Origin: Natronomonas pharaonis DSM 2160
GTDB lineage: Archaea; Halobacteriota; Halobacteria; Halobacteriales; Haloarculaceae
Direction of reading: 5' to 3'
Assembly (NCBI RefSeq): GCF_000026045.1
Contig: NC_007426.1
Location: 2,418,001 to 2,482,000 of the forward strand
DNA length: 64,000 nt
Shown in pieces: positions 42,496 through 51,203 of the stretch (positions within the stretch are counted from its first letter, which is position 1; the number at the start of each line of letters is the position of its first letter). The translations under genes and the position numbers were made by a program. Below the pieces are notes generated by a model. The model was not told the origin of the DNA. It saw only the letters and a program-made list of their open reading frames with translations, and ran no database searches.

Positions 42496-42690
42496 TTACA
42501 GGCGCGTCAGGTTCGTCGCTCGAGGGCCCTTGTCGGCCTCCTCGATGTCGAACTCGACTTCCTGTCCTTCTTCGAGGTCCGGGCCGCCGACATCCTCCAT
42601 GTGGAAGAAGACATCCTCGTCCGCGTCCTCAGTTTCGATAAAGCCGTAACCGCCAGTGTCGTTGAAGAAATCAACCGTTCCGGTTGCCAT
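42496..42690 (-). CDS. cspA: Cold shock domain protein
   Basis: 64 residues, one cold shock domain with RNP1 (GGYGFIET) and RNP2-like (DVFFHMEDV) motifs. It binds single-stranded nucleic acid as an RNA chaperone. A TATA-like GATATATAA (about 42709-42717) is 24 nt upstream, so it is probably leaderless. Acidic, as usual for halophiles. Confidence 0.96.
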   Translation of the reverse strand: MATGTVDFFNDTGGYGFIETEDADEDVFFHMEDVGGPDLEEGQEVEFDIEEADKGPRATNLTRL

Positions 42691-42743
42691 CTTGTGTTCA
42701 GAAGGTGGCGTGATATATAACCCTTGCGAAGCGCGACGGCGGA

Positions 42744-43664
42744 CTACCCATCAAGCGACGTCAGTGAGTCGAGGTCGGGGACGGATTTGGCGGCGTCTTT
42801 TATTTGTTCCATCCGCTCGGTGTGTTTTTCGGCGGCGAAGGCCTCGAGCTCCTCGGGCGGAATACCGACATCGTCGAAGGATTCGTCGCCGACATCTGTC
42901 GTGATGTCATCGACGAGCGGTAGCAGCTCTCCGACGATGTCATCGAGCAGTTGCGGGTCGACCTTGCCGTCGCCGACGAGTGCTTTCAGCTTGGCCATCC
43001 CGAAGCCGACGTGGCGGCCCTCATCTTGCCGAATCTTCGTGAACCCATCACACAGCCCCGGCAGATGCGGTAGTTCCGGGTAGCTGTCGGCGGAATACGA
43101 CTGTTGCATCCCGTAGTAACCGGTCTGGGCGAGAATCCCCTCGATGACGAGATGGTAATGGCAGTACGCCTTGGCGAACTGTTCGGCCGTCGGAGCCGCG
43201 AGCAACCGCTCCATCGCTTCCTCGTTGCGGTCGAAGAGTTCCTCGTAGGCGTCGTTGAACCACGTCTCGTCGGTGGGCGAAGACGGGTCGAGACCGAGTG
43301 CGTCCTCGACGGGGTGGATGACCTCCCGCCAGTACCGGTCGAAGAAGTCCGTGTGCTTTGCCTCCTCGTATATCTGAGTCGTGACGAACATCTGGTCGTC
43401 GATACTGCCGAGTGCCGTCGCCAGCGGCGCGAGGTCCTCAGTCACCGCCTGCTCGCCCGCGCCAAAGCGGGCAACGCCGGAACGAAGCCCATCGAGGTAC
43501 GTCTCGGGGGTGTCAGTCGAATCAAGAAACGCTTTCAGGTTCTCGCGGTCGGTGTCCAGTTCGATATCGTGGGGGTCCCAGTGTCGCTCGACGGCGTTCC
43601 GGTAATACCGCATCCCACGGGACTCCCGGTCGAGCGGAAGTTGTCGCGTGCTATCGAGGTCCAT
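42744..43664 (-). CDS. R2-like ligand-binding oxidase (R2lox), ferritin-like
   Basis: 306 residues. All six metal ligands of R2lox are present: Glu71, Glu101, His104, Glu175, Glu215 and His218. The residues that form the unusual Val-Tyr ether cross-link in Mycobacterium R2lox also match by spacing: Val74 (three after Glu71) and Tyr170 (five before Glu175). This points to a Mn/Fe oxidase and not to a ribonucleotide reductase R2, as such genes are often labelled. No large reductase subunit is nearby. The physiological substrate is unknown. A TATA-like AATATAATT lies about 30 nt upstream. Confidence 0.86.
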   Translation of the reverse strand: MDLDSTRQLPLDRESRGMRYYRNAVERHWDPHDIELDTDRENLKAFLDSTDTPETYLDGLRSGVARFGAGEQAVTEDLAPLATALGSIDDQMFVTTQIYEEAKHTDFFDRYWREVIHPVEDALGLDPSSPTDETWFNDAYEELFDRNEEAMERLLAAPTAEQFAKAYCHYHLVIEGILAQTGYYGMQQSYSADSYPELPHLPGLCDGFTKIRQDEGRHVGFGMAKLKALVGDGKVDPQLLDDIVGELLPLVDDITTDVGDESFDDVGIPPEELEAFAAEKHTERMEQIKDAAKSVPDLDSLTSLDG

Positions 43665-43717
43665 TGTTCCGCAACCGTTAGCAGCCCACCAATATAATTC
43701 GTCCCCTCGTTTGCAGG

Positions 43718-44449
43718 TCAGAACGTGTACGCCAGCATGACCTCGTCGACGTGTTCGTCGCCGATGGTGTAGTGGTTCTTGCGGACACCTTCTGTCTCCC
43801 AGCCGCGTTCCTCGAGGAAGGCGATGGCTTCGTCGTTTGTCGTCGGGACGCTGTTGTACACCTTCCGGTAACCGTTAGCCTCGGCCCAATCGAGGGCGCG
43901 TTCGAGTAGCCGAGTGCCGATGCCGTGGCCCTGATGCTCGCCGCGGACGCCGACGGTCAGCTGGGCGGTGCTCTGGAGCTTGTCGAGCTGTGGCAAATCG
44001 AGATGCGACCAGCCGACCACGTCGCCGTCGACGGTCGCGACGAAGAAAACGCGGGATTCAGCCGTGTTGTGTCGGTTGACGGCGTCTTCGTAGAGAAGCT
44101 GTTCAGCGATGGACTCAGCGACGATGTAGGTATCTTCGGCGGTGACATCGCGGATGGTATCGATGAGTCCCTCGAAGTCCGTCTGTTGGGCCGGTCGTAC
44201 CGTGTAATCGATGTCGTCGGTCGAGTACGTCTCGATGGAGCCGACATCGAGGGCCACCTGCAGGGTGCCGCCGTCGTCTTCGAGGTAGCCACGCTCCTGC
44301 AGTTGTTCGAGAGCGTCCTGAAACTCCTCGGCCGGGAGCGATGTCACTTCCCTGACCCGGTGGCGGGCGGCCGTCCCGTGCCGCTCGACGAACCGGTATA
44401 TCTCCTCGCCGGCCTCTGTCTCGAAGGTGGGCTGCTCGGACGTTTCCAT
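43718..44449 (-). CDS. GNAT acetyltransferase with N-terminal winged-helix-like domain
   Basis: 243 residues. Residues about 10-65 (EEIYRFVERHGTAARHRVREV, then LEQLQERGYLEDDGGTL) look like a winged helix. Residues about 80-240 are a GNAT domain with the acetyl-CoA loop VRGEHQGHGIGTRLLERALDWAEANGYRKV and a C-terminal EERGWETEGVRKNHY typical of RimI-like enzymes. It may acetylate a protein or small molecule. The fusion suggests DNA- or protein-binding control. Confidence 0.85.
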   Translation of the reverse strand: METSEQPTFETEAGEEIYRFVERHGTAARHRVREVTSLPAEEFQDALEQLQERGYLEDDGGTLQVALDVGSIETYSTDDIDYTVRPAQQTDFEGLIDTIRDVTAEDTYIVAESIAEQLLYEDAVNRHNTAESRVFFVATVDGDVVGWSHLDLPQLDKLQSTAQLTVGVRGEHQGHGIGTRLLERALDWAEANGYRKVYNSVPTTNDEAIAFLEERGWETEGVRKNHYTIGDEHVDEVMLAYTF

Positions 44450-44491
44450 ATCCGGTCCCGAGGGGCGAGAGCAACTTAGCTCTTGGCTCCG

Positions 44492-46093
44492 TTACTGATA
44501 GCGCCCCCGGGTTTCGATTTCCCGGAGATGGTCGACAACGGCCCCGTCGCCGGCCGACCGGTAGGCGTCCTCGAAGGCCGTAATTTGTGCCGTGGGGTCG
44601 TCGGCGGTGCCGCCGAGTGCGCCCTCGAAAACGTGGAGGTCCATCGCATAGTCCTCGACGGCGTCGGTGTAGTAACCGAGGCCGAAATCAATGAGGAACG
44701 CACGGTCCTCGCCGACCCGGACGTTCCGCGGTGTCGGGTCGCCGTGGACGAACCCAGCCGCATGGCAGGCGGCGAGATGTCGGCCGACATCCCGGACTGC
44801 CGATTCTGAGAGAGCGGTCTTGAGGTCGGCATCGCCGACGTACTGGAAGACAAGACGGCCCGCGTCCGGGTCGACATCGTAGACGACCGGCGTGGGAACG
44901 CCCTGTCGTCTGGCTTCGCTTGTGAGCCGGGCCTCCGAGCGGGTCCGCTGGCTCCGAAGGCGCGAATCGAGGACAGGATGCCGGTAGGCTTTCTCTAGCC
45001 GGCGCTTCGTGACGCGGCCGCCGTCGGCATCGATGTCGACGACAGCCTCTGCGCCCTGGCGGCGTTCGTCGGTCGGGACAGGGCGGGCGACGGCCTCGTC
45101 GTCACGCCAGGATACCGGCACCTCGTCGGGGCGGAAATCCGGGCGAACGCCCGATTCGGGGATAGAGATGATGTCGCCGGCCTCGTACATCTTCGCCCCG
45201 AGGACCGCTATCATCCCGGCGTTGTCACGGAGGAACCGCGGTTCAGGGACGTAGATGGCAGCCCCACGGTTCTCACACATCTGTGTCAGCATCTCCTGGA
45301 GCCGGCTGTTTTGTGCGACGCCGCCCCCGACGACGAGTTCGTCAGCGCCGGTCAGCGACAGCGCCCGCTCGCTGACCTCGGCGAGCATGGCGAAAATCGT
45401 CTCCTGGAGCCCACAACAGACGTCCGCAACGGGGGTTCCGTCGTCGTAGGCCTGCTTCGCAGCCGACATGATACCCGAAAACGAGAAGTCCATCCCCTTG
45501 ACGACGTAGGGGAGTTCGACGTAGTCGCCGTCCTCGGCGTGGGACTCGACCTTCGGACCGCCGGGGTGGCTCCAGCCGACGTGGCGGGTGAACTTGTCGA
45601 TGGCGTTGCCGACGCCGGTGTCCATCGTCTCGCCGAGCACGCGATAGCGGCCGTTGTGGTAGCCAAGTACGTGCGCGTTTGCGCCCGAAGCGTTCAAACA
45701 GACCGGCGATTCGAAGCCGGAGCGATGGCGGCCGATTTCGAGATGGGCGACCATGTGGTTGACGCCGACGAGCGGACACGACAGCGTGCCGGCCAGCGAC
45801 CGGGCTGCGGTGCCGGCGATGCGGAGACACGGGCCAAGTCCCGGGCCTCGTGAGAAGGCGACGGCGTCGATGGCGTCGGCGGGGTCGCCCCAGTTCGATT
45901 CGACGTGGTCGAGGGCAGCCTCGACGACCGACGGCACGGCCTCGCGCATGTGTTCGGCCGCCTCGCGCGGGTGAATGCCGCCGCTCTCGGGCACGTAAGC
46001 GTCGGAGTCGATGAAAACAGCGTCAGTCTCGGCATCGAAGACGGCCGCACTAGCACACCAGGCCGTCCCTTCGATACCGAGAACGCGGGTCAC
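44492..46093 (-). CDS. kae1-bud32: KEOPS complex Kae1-Bud32 fusion
   Basis: 533 residues, GTG start. Kae1 (about 1-325) is the threonylcarbamoyltransferase that makes t6A37 on tRNA. Metal ligands His113 and His117 lie in NHMVAHLEIGRH, with the GGGVAQNSRL and LRDNAGMIA segments. Bud32 (about 340-533) is the small kinase/ATPase partner with HGD (450-452), Asn457 and DFG (469-471). The fusion is usual in Euryarchaeota. S27ae and S24e genes follow upstream on the same strand, so tRNA and ribosome genes are grouped. Confidence 0.96.
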   Translation of the reverse strand: MTRVLGIEGTAWCASAAVFDAETDAVFIDSDAYVPESGGIHPREAAEHMREAVPSVVEAALDHVESNWGDPADAIDAVAFSRGPGLGPCLRIAGTAARSLAGTLSCPLVGVNHMVAHLEIGRHRSGFESPVCLNASGANAHVLGYHNGRYRVLGETMDTGVGNAIDKFTRHVGWSHPGGPKVESHAEDGDYVELPYVVKGMDFSFSGIMSAAKQAYDDGTPVADVCCGLQETIFAMLAEVSERALSLTGADELVVGGGVAQNSRLQEMLTQMCENRGAAIYVPEPRFLRDNAGMIAVLGAKMYEAGDIISIPESGVRPDFRPDEVPVSWRDDEAVARPVPTDERRQGAEAVVDIDADGGRVTKRRLEKAYRHPVLDSRLRSQRTRSEARLTSEARRQGVPTPVVYDVDPDAGRLVFQYVGDADLKTALSESAVRDVGRHLAACHAAGFVHGDPTPRNVRVGEDRAFLIDFGLGYYTDAVEDYAMDLHVFEGALGGTADDPTAQITAFEDAYRSAGDGAVVDHLREIETRGRYQ

Positions 46094-46096
46094 GAC

Positions 46097-46231
46097 CTAC
46101 TGGAACTCGGTGTAGCTGCACTTGCCGCAGTGCTTGCGGTCGCCGTACTCACCGAGGAAGGTGTCGCCACAGCGGGGACACTGCTCGCGGTCCGTCGTGC
46201 CGTCCTCGTTGTAGAACTCGTAGCGGGCCAT
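46097..46231 (-). CDS. rps27ae: Ribosomal protein S27ae
   Basis: 44 residues, [20 protein letters not shown] at the start. Zinc ribbon cysteines are C18/C21 (CPRC) and C35/C38 (CGKC). A small-subunit protein, without the ubiquitin fusion seen in eukaryotes. It begins 2 nt after the S24e stop and ends 3 nt before kae1-bud32, all on one strand. Confidence 0.94.
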   Translation of the reverse strand: MARYEFYNEDGTTDREQCPRCGDTFLGEYGDRKHCGKCSYTEFQ

Positions 46232-46233
46232 CC

Positions 46234-46551
46234 TCAGGCCTCCTCAGCCGCCTCTTCGTCGGCTTCTTCGTCTGCTTCGATCTTGTTCCGTTCGAGGGCG
46301 TGGTCCTGCTCGACGGCCTTGGCGTCGTCGGCGCTGTCGTAGACCTTGGCGTGGCCGACCGTCTTCCGCATCCCGTATTTCGTATCGAGTTTGCGAACGA
46401 CGACCTCGCTGGCGTCCTTGTTGAGCTTGGCCGCGAGGGAGTCGCGGACGGAGAGTCGGGACGGGGTCGCCTCCTCGTGAGTCAGCTGGAACCGGACATC
46501 GGTCCGGTGCAACATCGGGTTTTCGTCTTCGTCAATGATGTCGACGTCCAT
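46234..46551 (-). CDS. rps24e: Ribosomal protein S24e
   Basis: 105 residues. The start [19 protein letters not shown] is followed by the S24e signature [30 protein letters not shown] and an acidic Ala/Glu tail. The open frame continues far upstream but without resemblance. First of the S24e-S27ae-kae1 run. Confidence 0.95.
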   Translation of the reverse strand: MDVDIIDEDENPMLHRTDVRFQLTHEEATPSRLSVRDSLAAKLNKDASEVVVRKLDTKYGMRKTVGHAKVYDSADDAKAVEQDHALERNKIEADEEADEEAAEEA

Positions 46552-46630
46552 GGTTACGTTACCACGAGTTTCCGTCGAAGCACCTAAAAGGATTTCGAAG
46601 CCATAGACACGGCGACGCCCGCCGGAGCGG

Positions 46631-47167
46631 CTAGGAGAGAATCGACTCGATTTGGCTGTAGTCGCTTTGCATCCGCTCGATGATGTCCCGACATTCCGCC
46701 TGCGTCTCGTCGGTGACGTGGACAAGCACCATCCCTTCGCCGGGCTGGCCGTAGACGACCGAGGCCCCCACAGGGGCGGCGACAACCGCCGGCAGGGACG
46801 CGAGGTCTTCCTCGCCGTCGACGACGACGACCGTCGGGTCCGGCCGGTCGAGGGCCGTCGACAGCGCCTCCAGCAGGTCGTCGGTAATCGTCGACTGCGG
46901 ATTGGCGACATCGATTCGTTCGTCGAACTCCTCTATCGCCGACAACACCTTCCGCTCGACACGTTCGCGCTCGGTCTTGCCGTCGACGATGGCTGCCGCC
47001 GGGCGGTGGCCCGCCTCCAGCAGGTGGTAGGTGACGATGTCGCCGACCGCGACGAGTGGGTCGCCAGCGTCGGCGAGCAGCTCGTCGGTGTCGGTATATA
47101 TCTCACCGAGCGGGTCCTTGAGCTCGCCGCGCATCTCGGTTGGCAGCTTTGCGAGGATTTTCGACAT
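46631..47167 (-). CDS. GTP-dependent dephospho-CoA kinase (DUF359)
   Basis: 178 residues. It catalyses the last step of coenzyme A synthesis in archaea, phosphorylating dephospho-CoA with GTP. DUF359 features are VAVGDIVTYHLLEAGHRPAAAIVDGKTER, IDVANPQSTITDDLLEAL, VVVVDGEEDLASLPAVVAAP and VVYGQPGEGMV. The start is 1 nt after the spt4 stop, so it is co-transcribed with the RNA polymerase-related genes. Confidence 0.93.
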   Translation of the reverse strand: MSKILAKLPTEMRGELKDPLGEIYTDTDELLADAGDPLVAVGDIVTYHLLEAGHRPAAAIVDGKTERERVERKVLSAIEEFDERIDVANPQSTITDDLLEALSTALDRPDPTVVVVDGEEDLASLPAVVAAPVGASVVYGQPGEGMVLVHVTDETQAECRDIIERMQSDYSQIESILS

Positions 47168-47168
47168 G

Positions 47169-47366
47169 TTACCGGACCTTCAGCGCGTAGCGTCCCGGTT
47201 CGGAGATGCCCATCTCCTCGGCGATGCGGCTGTCCTCGGGATGGGCGACAACGACGTAGCCGGCCCAGTCCTCAGTCATCGAGGTCGACCCGCAGGACGG
47301 ACACTGCTCGCCGTCGTCGACTTCGAGGACGCGATGGCAGTCGCGACACACCAGCCGGTCCGCCAT
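47169..47366 (-). CDS. spt4: Transcription elongation factor Spt4 (RpoE'')
   Basis: 65 residues with a zinc-binding set C7/C10 and C22/C25 (CRDC, CPSC) and the WAGYVVVAHPEDSRIAEEMGI segment typical of Spt4. It partners Spt5 on RNA polymerase. Directly abuts rpoE1. Confidence 0.95.
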   Translation of the reverse strand: MADRLVCRDCHRVLEVDDGEQCPSCGSTSMTEDWAGYVVVAHPEDSRIAEEMGISEPGRYALKVR

Positions 47367-47936
47367 CTAATCACCCGCCTGCGCCTCGCGGCGCTGCCGT
47401 TCCTCTTCGAGCCAGCCGTGCTTGCCGAGTCCCGGCTGCTTGGCTGTCAGGCCGATTTTGGAGTCTCGGGGGTTGCGCTCGTCGATGGACTTGGTGACGA
47501 TGCGTGCGCGGACGGAGTCGCCAACACTCAGCACGCGGTTGGAGTCTCTGGACGCGAGCTGCTGGTTTTCCTCGTCGTAGGCGAGATACTCGTCGGAGAT
47601 CTGAGAGACGTGCAGCAGGCCATCGACCGGACCGATGCCGACGAAGGCACCGAAGTTGACAACCTCGACGACTTCCCCGTCGACGACTTCCTGCATCTGA
47701 GGATCGAACGTGACGGCGTCGAACTCCGCCTCGTAGTAGACGCCGGGGCGGTTCGGCAACACCGCGCCGTCGCCGATATCGTGGACCGCAGTTACCGAGA
47801 CGATACTGCCGACGTCTTCGTCCATCTGTCCTTCGAGCTTGTCCTGTAGGAGCCGCTTGACCAGCTCGGGCGACACGTCCGCGAGGTGTCTGGGCGGCAC
47901 CTCAACCGTATCTTTGAGTCGGACCCGTTTGTACAT
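47367..47936 (-). CDS. rpoE1: DNA-directed RNA polymerase subunit E' (Rpo7)
   Basis: 189 residues: an N-terminal tip domain (MYKRVRLKDTVEVPPRHL) and a C-terminal S1 domain (GEVVEVVNFGAFVGIGPVDGLLHVSQIS). With Rpo4 it forms the polymerase stalk that binds nascent RNA. Co-linear with spt4. Confidence 0.96.
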   Translation of the reverse strand: MYKRVRLKDTVEVPPRHLADVSPELVKRLLQDKLEGQMDEDVGSIVSVTAVHDIGDGAVLPNRPGVYYEAEFDAVTFDPQMQEVVDGEVVEVVNFGAFVGIGPVDGLLHVSQISDEYLAYDEENQQLASRDSNRVLSVGDSVRARIVTKSIDERNPRDSKIGLTAKQPGLGKHGWLEEERQRREAQAGD

Positions 47937-47937
47937 G

Positions 47938-48312
47938 CTATGGTTCAGTGATTTCGAATTTGGTTCGCCCCCGTAAACTAATTACGGGAACGTTCGCTTC
48001 CAGCAGCCGCTCACGGAGCGGCATATCGCTCGTCACCGCGTAGTCTGCCTCGCGGCCGAGTTCGACGACGGCATCGTCGGCGTACTCAGCGTTGTGCTCG
48101 ACGACCGCACACTCCCGTTCGGCAAGGTCGGCACCCACACTCGCGGCGGTCGCCTCCTCGCCACCGCCGCCCGAGAGGGATTCGAGTTCCTCGACGACGG
48201 CCTGTGGGACGACAGCCTCGTACTCGCCGAGCAGGCGGTCGAGTTCCGCGAAGGTTCTGACGCCGACTTCGACCGGAGCCATCAGTGCGTTCGTATCGAG
48301 CACCACGCGCAT
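47938..48312 (-). CDS. PIN domain nuclease
   Basis: 124 residues, [14 protein letters not shown] with the first metal-binding Asp, then EELESLS, DDAVVELG and AVTSDMPLRERLL supplying the other acidic residues. It resembles the archaeal Fcf1/Utp24-like PIN proteins encoded between aIF2-gamma and Rpo7, so an rRNA-processing role is more likely than a toxin; no antitoxin is present. ATG overlaps the aIF2-gamma stop (TGATG), so translation is coupled. Confidence 0.88.
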   Translation of the reverse strand: MRVVLDTNALMAPVEVGVRTFAELDRLLGEYEAVVPQAVVEELESLSGGGGEEATAASVGADLAERECAVVEHNAEYADDAVVELGREADYAVTSDMPLRERLLEANVPVISLRGRTKFEITEP

Positions 48313-49541
48313 CACCGAAGCGTTCCGACGCCGATGAGCCGCCAGCGAGCGCCCACGCGGCGGTTGATAGCGATTTTCGAGCCGTCGGGCGCACAGACCG
48401 GTCGTTTCAGTTGTACCTCACACTCGTCGTCGCGAGCGCTCGTAACCGAGCCGACAGTGGTTGCCGTCCCGACGGTCAACATTAGCGGCTCGCCGGTCGA
48501 TATCGGCTCTATCTCCTCGGCGTCCTCGCCGACGACGCGGTCGAGGAGTTCGACATCCATCGTGAACGACTCCCGCGTCGGCGGCAGCGACCCCGGCGGG
48601 CCAGCGACCTGACCTGCCAGCGCGTCGCCCTTCGTCAGCGAGGGGTCGAGGCCGGTCCCGACACCGAGCAGACCGCCGGGCGTGACGGTGTCGACGAACT
48701 CGCCGCCAGCCTGTAGCGACCGAACCGTCGTCTCGACGGGCTGGTACTCCGACTGGCCGCCTTCCTCGATTTCGCGGCCGGGCTTGATTTCGATATCGTC
48801 GTCGGCCTCAAGCTGTCCCTGCGTGAGCGAACCGCCGAGAACGCCGCCGGTCAGGTCCTCCCACGTCGTCCCCGGTCGGTTGATGTCGAACGAACGAGCG
48901 ACCTGCAGGCGCGCGTCAGCGTCGGGGTCCCGGTCGGGGGTCGGAATCTCGGATTCGATAGTCTGCATCAGCAGGTCCATGTTCACGTCCTGCTGGGCGG
49001 AAATCGGGACCACCGGCGCGTCTTCTGCGACGGTGCCGTCGACGAACTCCTCGATGGCCTCGTAGTTGTCGAGTGCCTGTTCGCGGTCGACCAGGTCGAT
49101 TTTGTTCTGGGCGATGACGATGTTGTCGATGCCGATGATATCCAGCGCCATCAGGTGCTCTTCAGTCTGGGCTCGCGGAACCGGCTCGTTGGCTGCAATA
49201 ACGAGCACAGCACCGTCCATAATGGCCGCTCCCGAGAGCATCGTCGCCATCAACGTTTCGTGACCCGGCGCGTCGACGAAGGACACCGTCCGGAGATGCT
49301 CGCTTTCGGAGCCGTCCGGACAGGTTTCCTCGACGGTGTACCGGTCGGGTTCGTCGAGTTCCGGACACTCCCGGAACGTCGCGTCGGCGTAGCCGAGGCG
49401 AATGGAGATGCCGCGTTTCATCTCCTCGGAGTGCTGGTCGGTCCACTCACCGGAAAGCGACTCGACAAGAGTCGTCTTTCCGTGGTCGACGTGGCCGACC
49501 AGCCCGATGTTCACCTCCGGTTGTCGGTGTTTCTGCGTCAT
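48312..49541 (-). CDS. eif2g: Translation initiation factor aIF2 gamma subunit
   Basis: 409 residues. It carries Met-tRNAi to the small subunit. G1 GHVDHGKT (16-23), G3 DAPGH (90-94) and G4 NKID (146-149) are intact, with two beta-barrel domains after residue 205. The zinc-knuckle region keeps only two of the four cysteines of the classical form (C59, C74), which I believe is usual in haloarchaea. First gene of the aIF2-gamma/PIN/Rpo7/Spt4/DPCK run. Confidence 0.96.
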   Translation of the reverse strand: MTQKHRQPEVNIGLVGHVDHGKTTLVESLSGEWTDQHSEEMKRGISIRLGYADATFRECPELDEPDRYTVEETCPDGSESEHLRTVSFVDAPGHETLMATMLSGAAIMDGAVLVIAANEPVPRAQTEEHLMALDIIGIDNIVIAQNKIDLVDREQALDNYEAIEEFVDGTVAEDAPVVPISAQQDVNMDLLMQTIESEIPTPDRDPDADARLQVARSFDINRPGTTWEDLTGGVLGGSLTQGQLEADDDIEIKPGREIEEGGQSEYQPVETTVRSLQAGGEFVDTVTPGGLLGVGTGLDPSLTKGDALAGQVAGPPGSLPPTRESFTMDVELLDRVVGEDAEEIEPISTGEPLMLTVGTATTVGSVTSARDDECEVQLKRPVCAPDGSKIAINRRVGARWRLIGVGTLR

Positions 49542-49726
49542 TTAGTAATGACGTGAATATCCTCCCCTGCGACTGATAAAGCTACTGTTCCGCGCTCGTG
49601 GCCATCGGTGAGCAAAAAGCCGATATGCCATCGTTGTCCCCGTAACGTCGGTCGGACGTGCAACCGAGAGCCGCAGAAACACCCCTGGTGAGTCTCAGGA
49701 AAGCAACCACACAGCTTCAGCCAGCA

Positions 49727-49909
49727 CTACGCGCCGAGGTCGACGGCGAAATCCGACTGGAGCCACATCTCCGGCTCCTCCCGGTCGTAGATGACGACCT
49801 CGCCGTTATCAAGCGAGAGGTGGCCGTACTGGCCGTCGTCGAGCGGCGTCGTCGGCGGGTCGATACGCGAGTCAGCGCCGTCGTCGGTATCGGTGGGTGC
49901 GTTACTCAT
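49727..49909 (-). CDS. 60-residue acidic haloarchaeal protein
   Basis: MSNAPTDTDDGADSRIDPPT followed by GQYGHLSLDNGEVVIYDREEPEMWLQSDFAVDLGA. The C-terminal half looks like a small beta-hairpin module and is compositionally a real gene. I know similar short proteins in other haloarchaea but no function. ATG 49909 is preferred over the one two codons earlier. 49542-49726 upstream of aIF2-gamma holds nothing I can identify. Confidence 0.72.
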   Translation of the reverse strand: MSNAPTDTDDGADSRIDPPTTPLDDGQYGHLSLDNGEVVIYDREEPEMWLQSDFAVDLGA

Positions 49910-50031
49910 TCGCATGCGACCGAAACGGAGCGACGGGAATAAGCCTTCGGCTAATTTCGACGTTACAATAATATGCTGTATTATGTCGGTTATATATTTC
50001 GTCGAAACGCTCAGGGCGAGGACAGCCCCAC

Positions 50032-50688
50032 ATGCCCTTGATGCCGACGTTTCCCGACCGGGCGGCCAGAAACGCCCTCGCCGACGACTGCCAGCGGTGT
50101 CCCGAACTCGCCGACTGCCGAACCGAAATCTCGTGGGGTGTTGGCTCCAGTGACGCCACGCTCGTCATCGTCGGCGAAGCGCCGGGAGCCGGCAACCCCG
50201 ACGCCGACCGCTGGCGGGGCGGCAACTACACCGGCATGTCCTACACCGCCCAGCACAGCGGCCGCCGAATCCGGGAACTCTTCGAGTCGCTGGAGTACGC
50301 GCCCGACGAGCTGTATTTTACCAACGCCGTCAAATGCTTCCCCAGCGACGGCGAGGGGTCGAACCGCGAACCAACGAGCAAGGAGCGAGACAACTGCCGG
50401 CCGTACCTTCTTGAGGAGCTTACCGCCATTGAGCCGGCGTGTGTCGTTCCGACGGGGCGACACGCCACCGAAACCCTGCTGGCGGCGGCCGACAGAACGC
50501 TCGATGGGTTTCTTGATGCCGTGCTGACGCCGATTCGGACCGACGGGCTTCCGCCGCTGTTGCCGGTGTTGCACCCCTCGTATCAGGCCATCTGGCGGTC
50601 GCGGCTCGGCTACGAGGCCGACGAGTATCGGCACGCCATCGGCCGGGCGCTCTCGGAGCTCGGGGCGGGGCCGCGGGGTCAACGTTGA
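50032..50688 (+). CDS. Iron-sulfur uracil-DNA glycosylase (family 4-like)
   Basis: 218 residues. It removes uracil from DNA to start base-excision repair. The 4Fe-4S ligands C20, C23, C122 and C137 have family spacing. The catalytic-site loops are VGEAPGAG (47-54) and the leucine loop LHPSY (180-184). The GEAPG region is followed by an insert (RWRGGNYTGMSYT) different from the bacterial model. The ATG at 50041 is an alternative start. Coupled by proximity (26 nt) to the HIT gene. Confidence 0.88.
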   Translation: MPLMPTFPDRAARNALADDCQRCPELADCRTEISWGVGSSDATLVIVGEAPGAGNPDADRWRGGNYTGMSYTAQHSGRRIRELFESLEYAPDELYFTNAVKCFPSDGEGSNREPTSKERDNCRPYLLEELTAIEPACVVPTGRHATETLLAAADRTLDGFLDAVLTPIRTDGLPPLLPVLHPSYQAIWRSRLGYEADEYRHAIGRALSELGAGPRGQR

Positions 50689-50714
50689 TGTAACCGCCGG
50701 CCGATGTGTCGACC

Positions 50715-51143
50715 ATGTCGGACCGAACCATCTTCGAGCAGATCATCGACGGGGACATCCCCGCCCGCATCGTCCACGAGACCGAAACCACGCTGGCGTT
50801 CCTTGATGCGAACCCGCTTGCGCCGGGGCACACACTCGTCGTCCCGAAAGAGCCCTACGAGCGGCTCCGCGACCTGCCGCCGGAGCTTTCGGCCGATGTC
50901 TTCGAGACCGTTCGAACGGTGACGCCGGCGGTCCAAGACGCCGTCGATGCCGACGCGACGACTATCGGCATCAACGACGGCCCGGAGGCAGGCCAAGAGG
51001 TGCCGCATCTGCATGTTCATATCGTTCCCCGCTTCGAAGGCGACGGGGGCGGCCCGATACACGGCGTCGCCGGGAAGACACCGGAGCTGGGCGACGAGGA
51101 GCTCGACACCATCGCTGACGACATCGCCGAGGGGCTCGACTGA
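50715..51143 (+). CDS. HIT family nucleotide hydrolase/transferase
   Basis: 142 residues with the histidine triad HLHVHIVPR (about 99-107) and the N-terminal IFEQIIDGDIPARIVHE typical of Hint-type proteins that cleave nucleoside phosphoramidates. The ATG at 50715 is preferred over the GTG at 50706. Confidence 0.94.
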   Translation: MSDRTIFEQIIDGDIPARIVHETETTLAFLDANPLAPGHTLVVPKEPYERLRDLPPELSADVFETVRTVTPAVQDAVDADATTIGINDGPEAGQEVPHLHVHIVPRFEGDGGGPIHGVAGKTPELGDEELDTIADDIAEGLD

Positions 51144-51203
51144 CACCGGAGCGGCGATTTCCGACCGCACTATTTTTCACCTAGAGCGAGTGGAAAGTCA
51201 AAT

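Noticed and set aside
47938-48312. PIN protein considered as a VapC toxin
   Set aside because: No antitoxin gene is present. It is tightly embedded between aIF2-gamma and Rpo7, a conserved information-processing setting.
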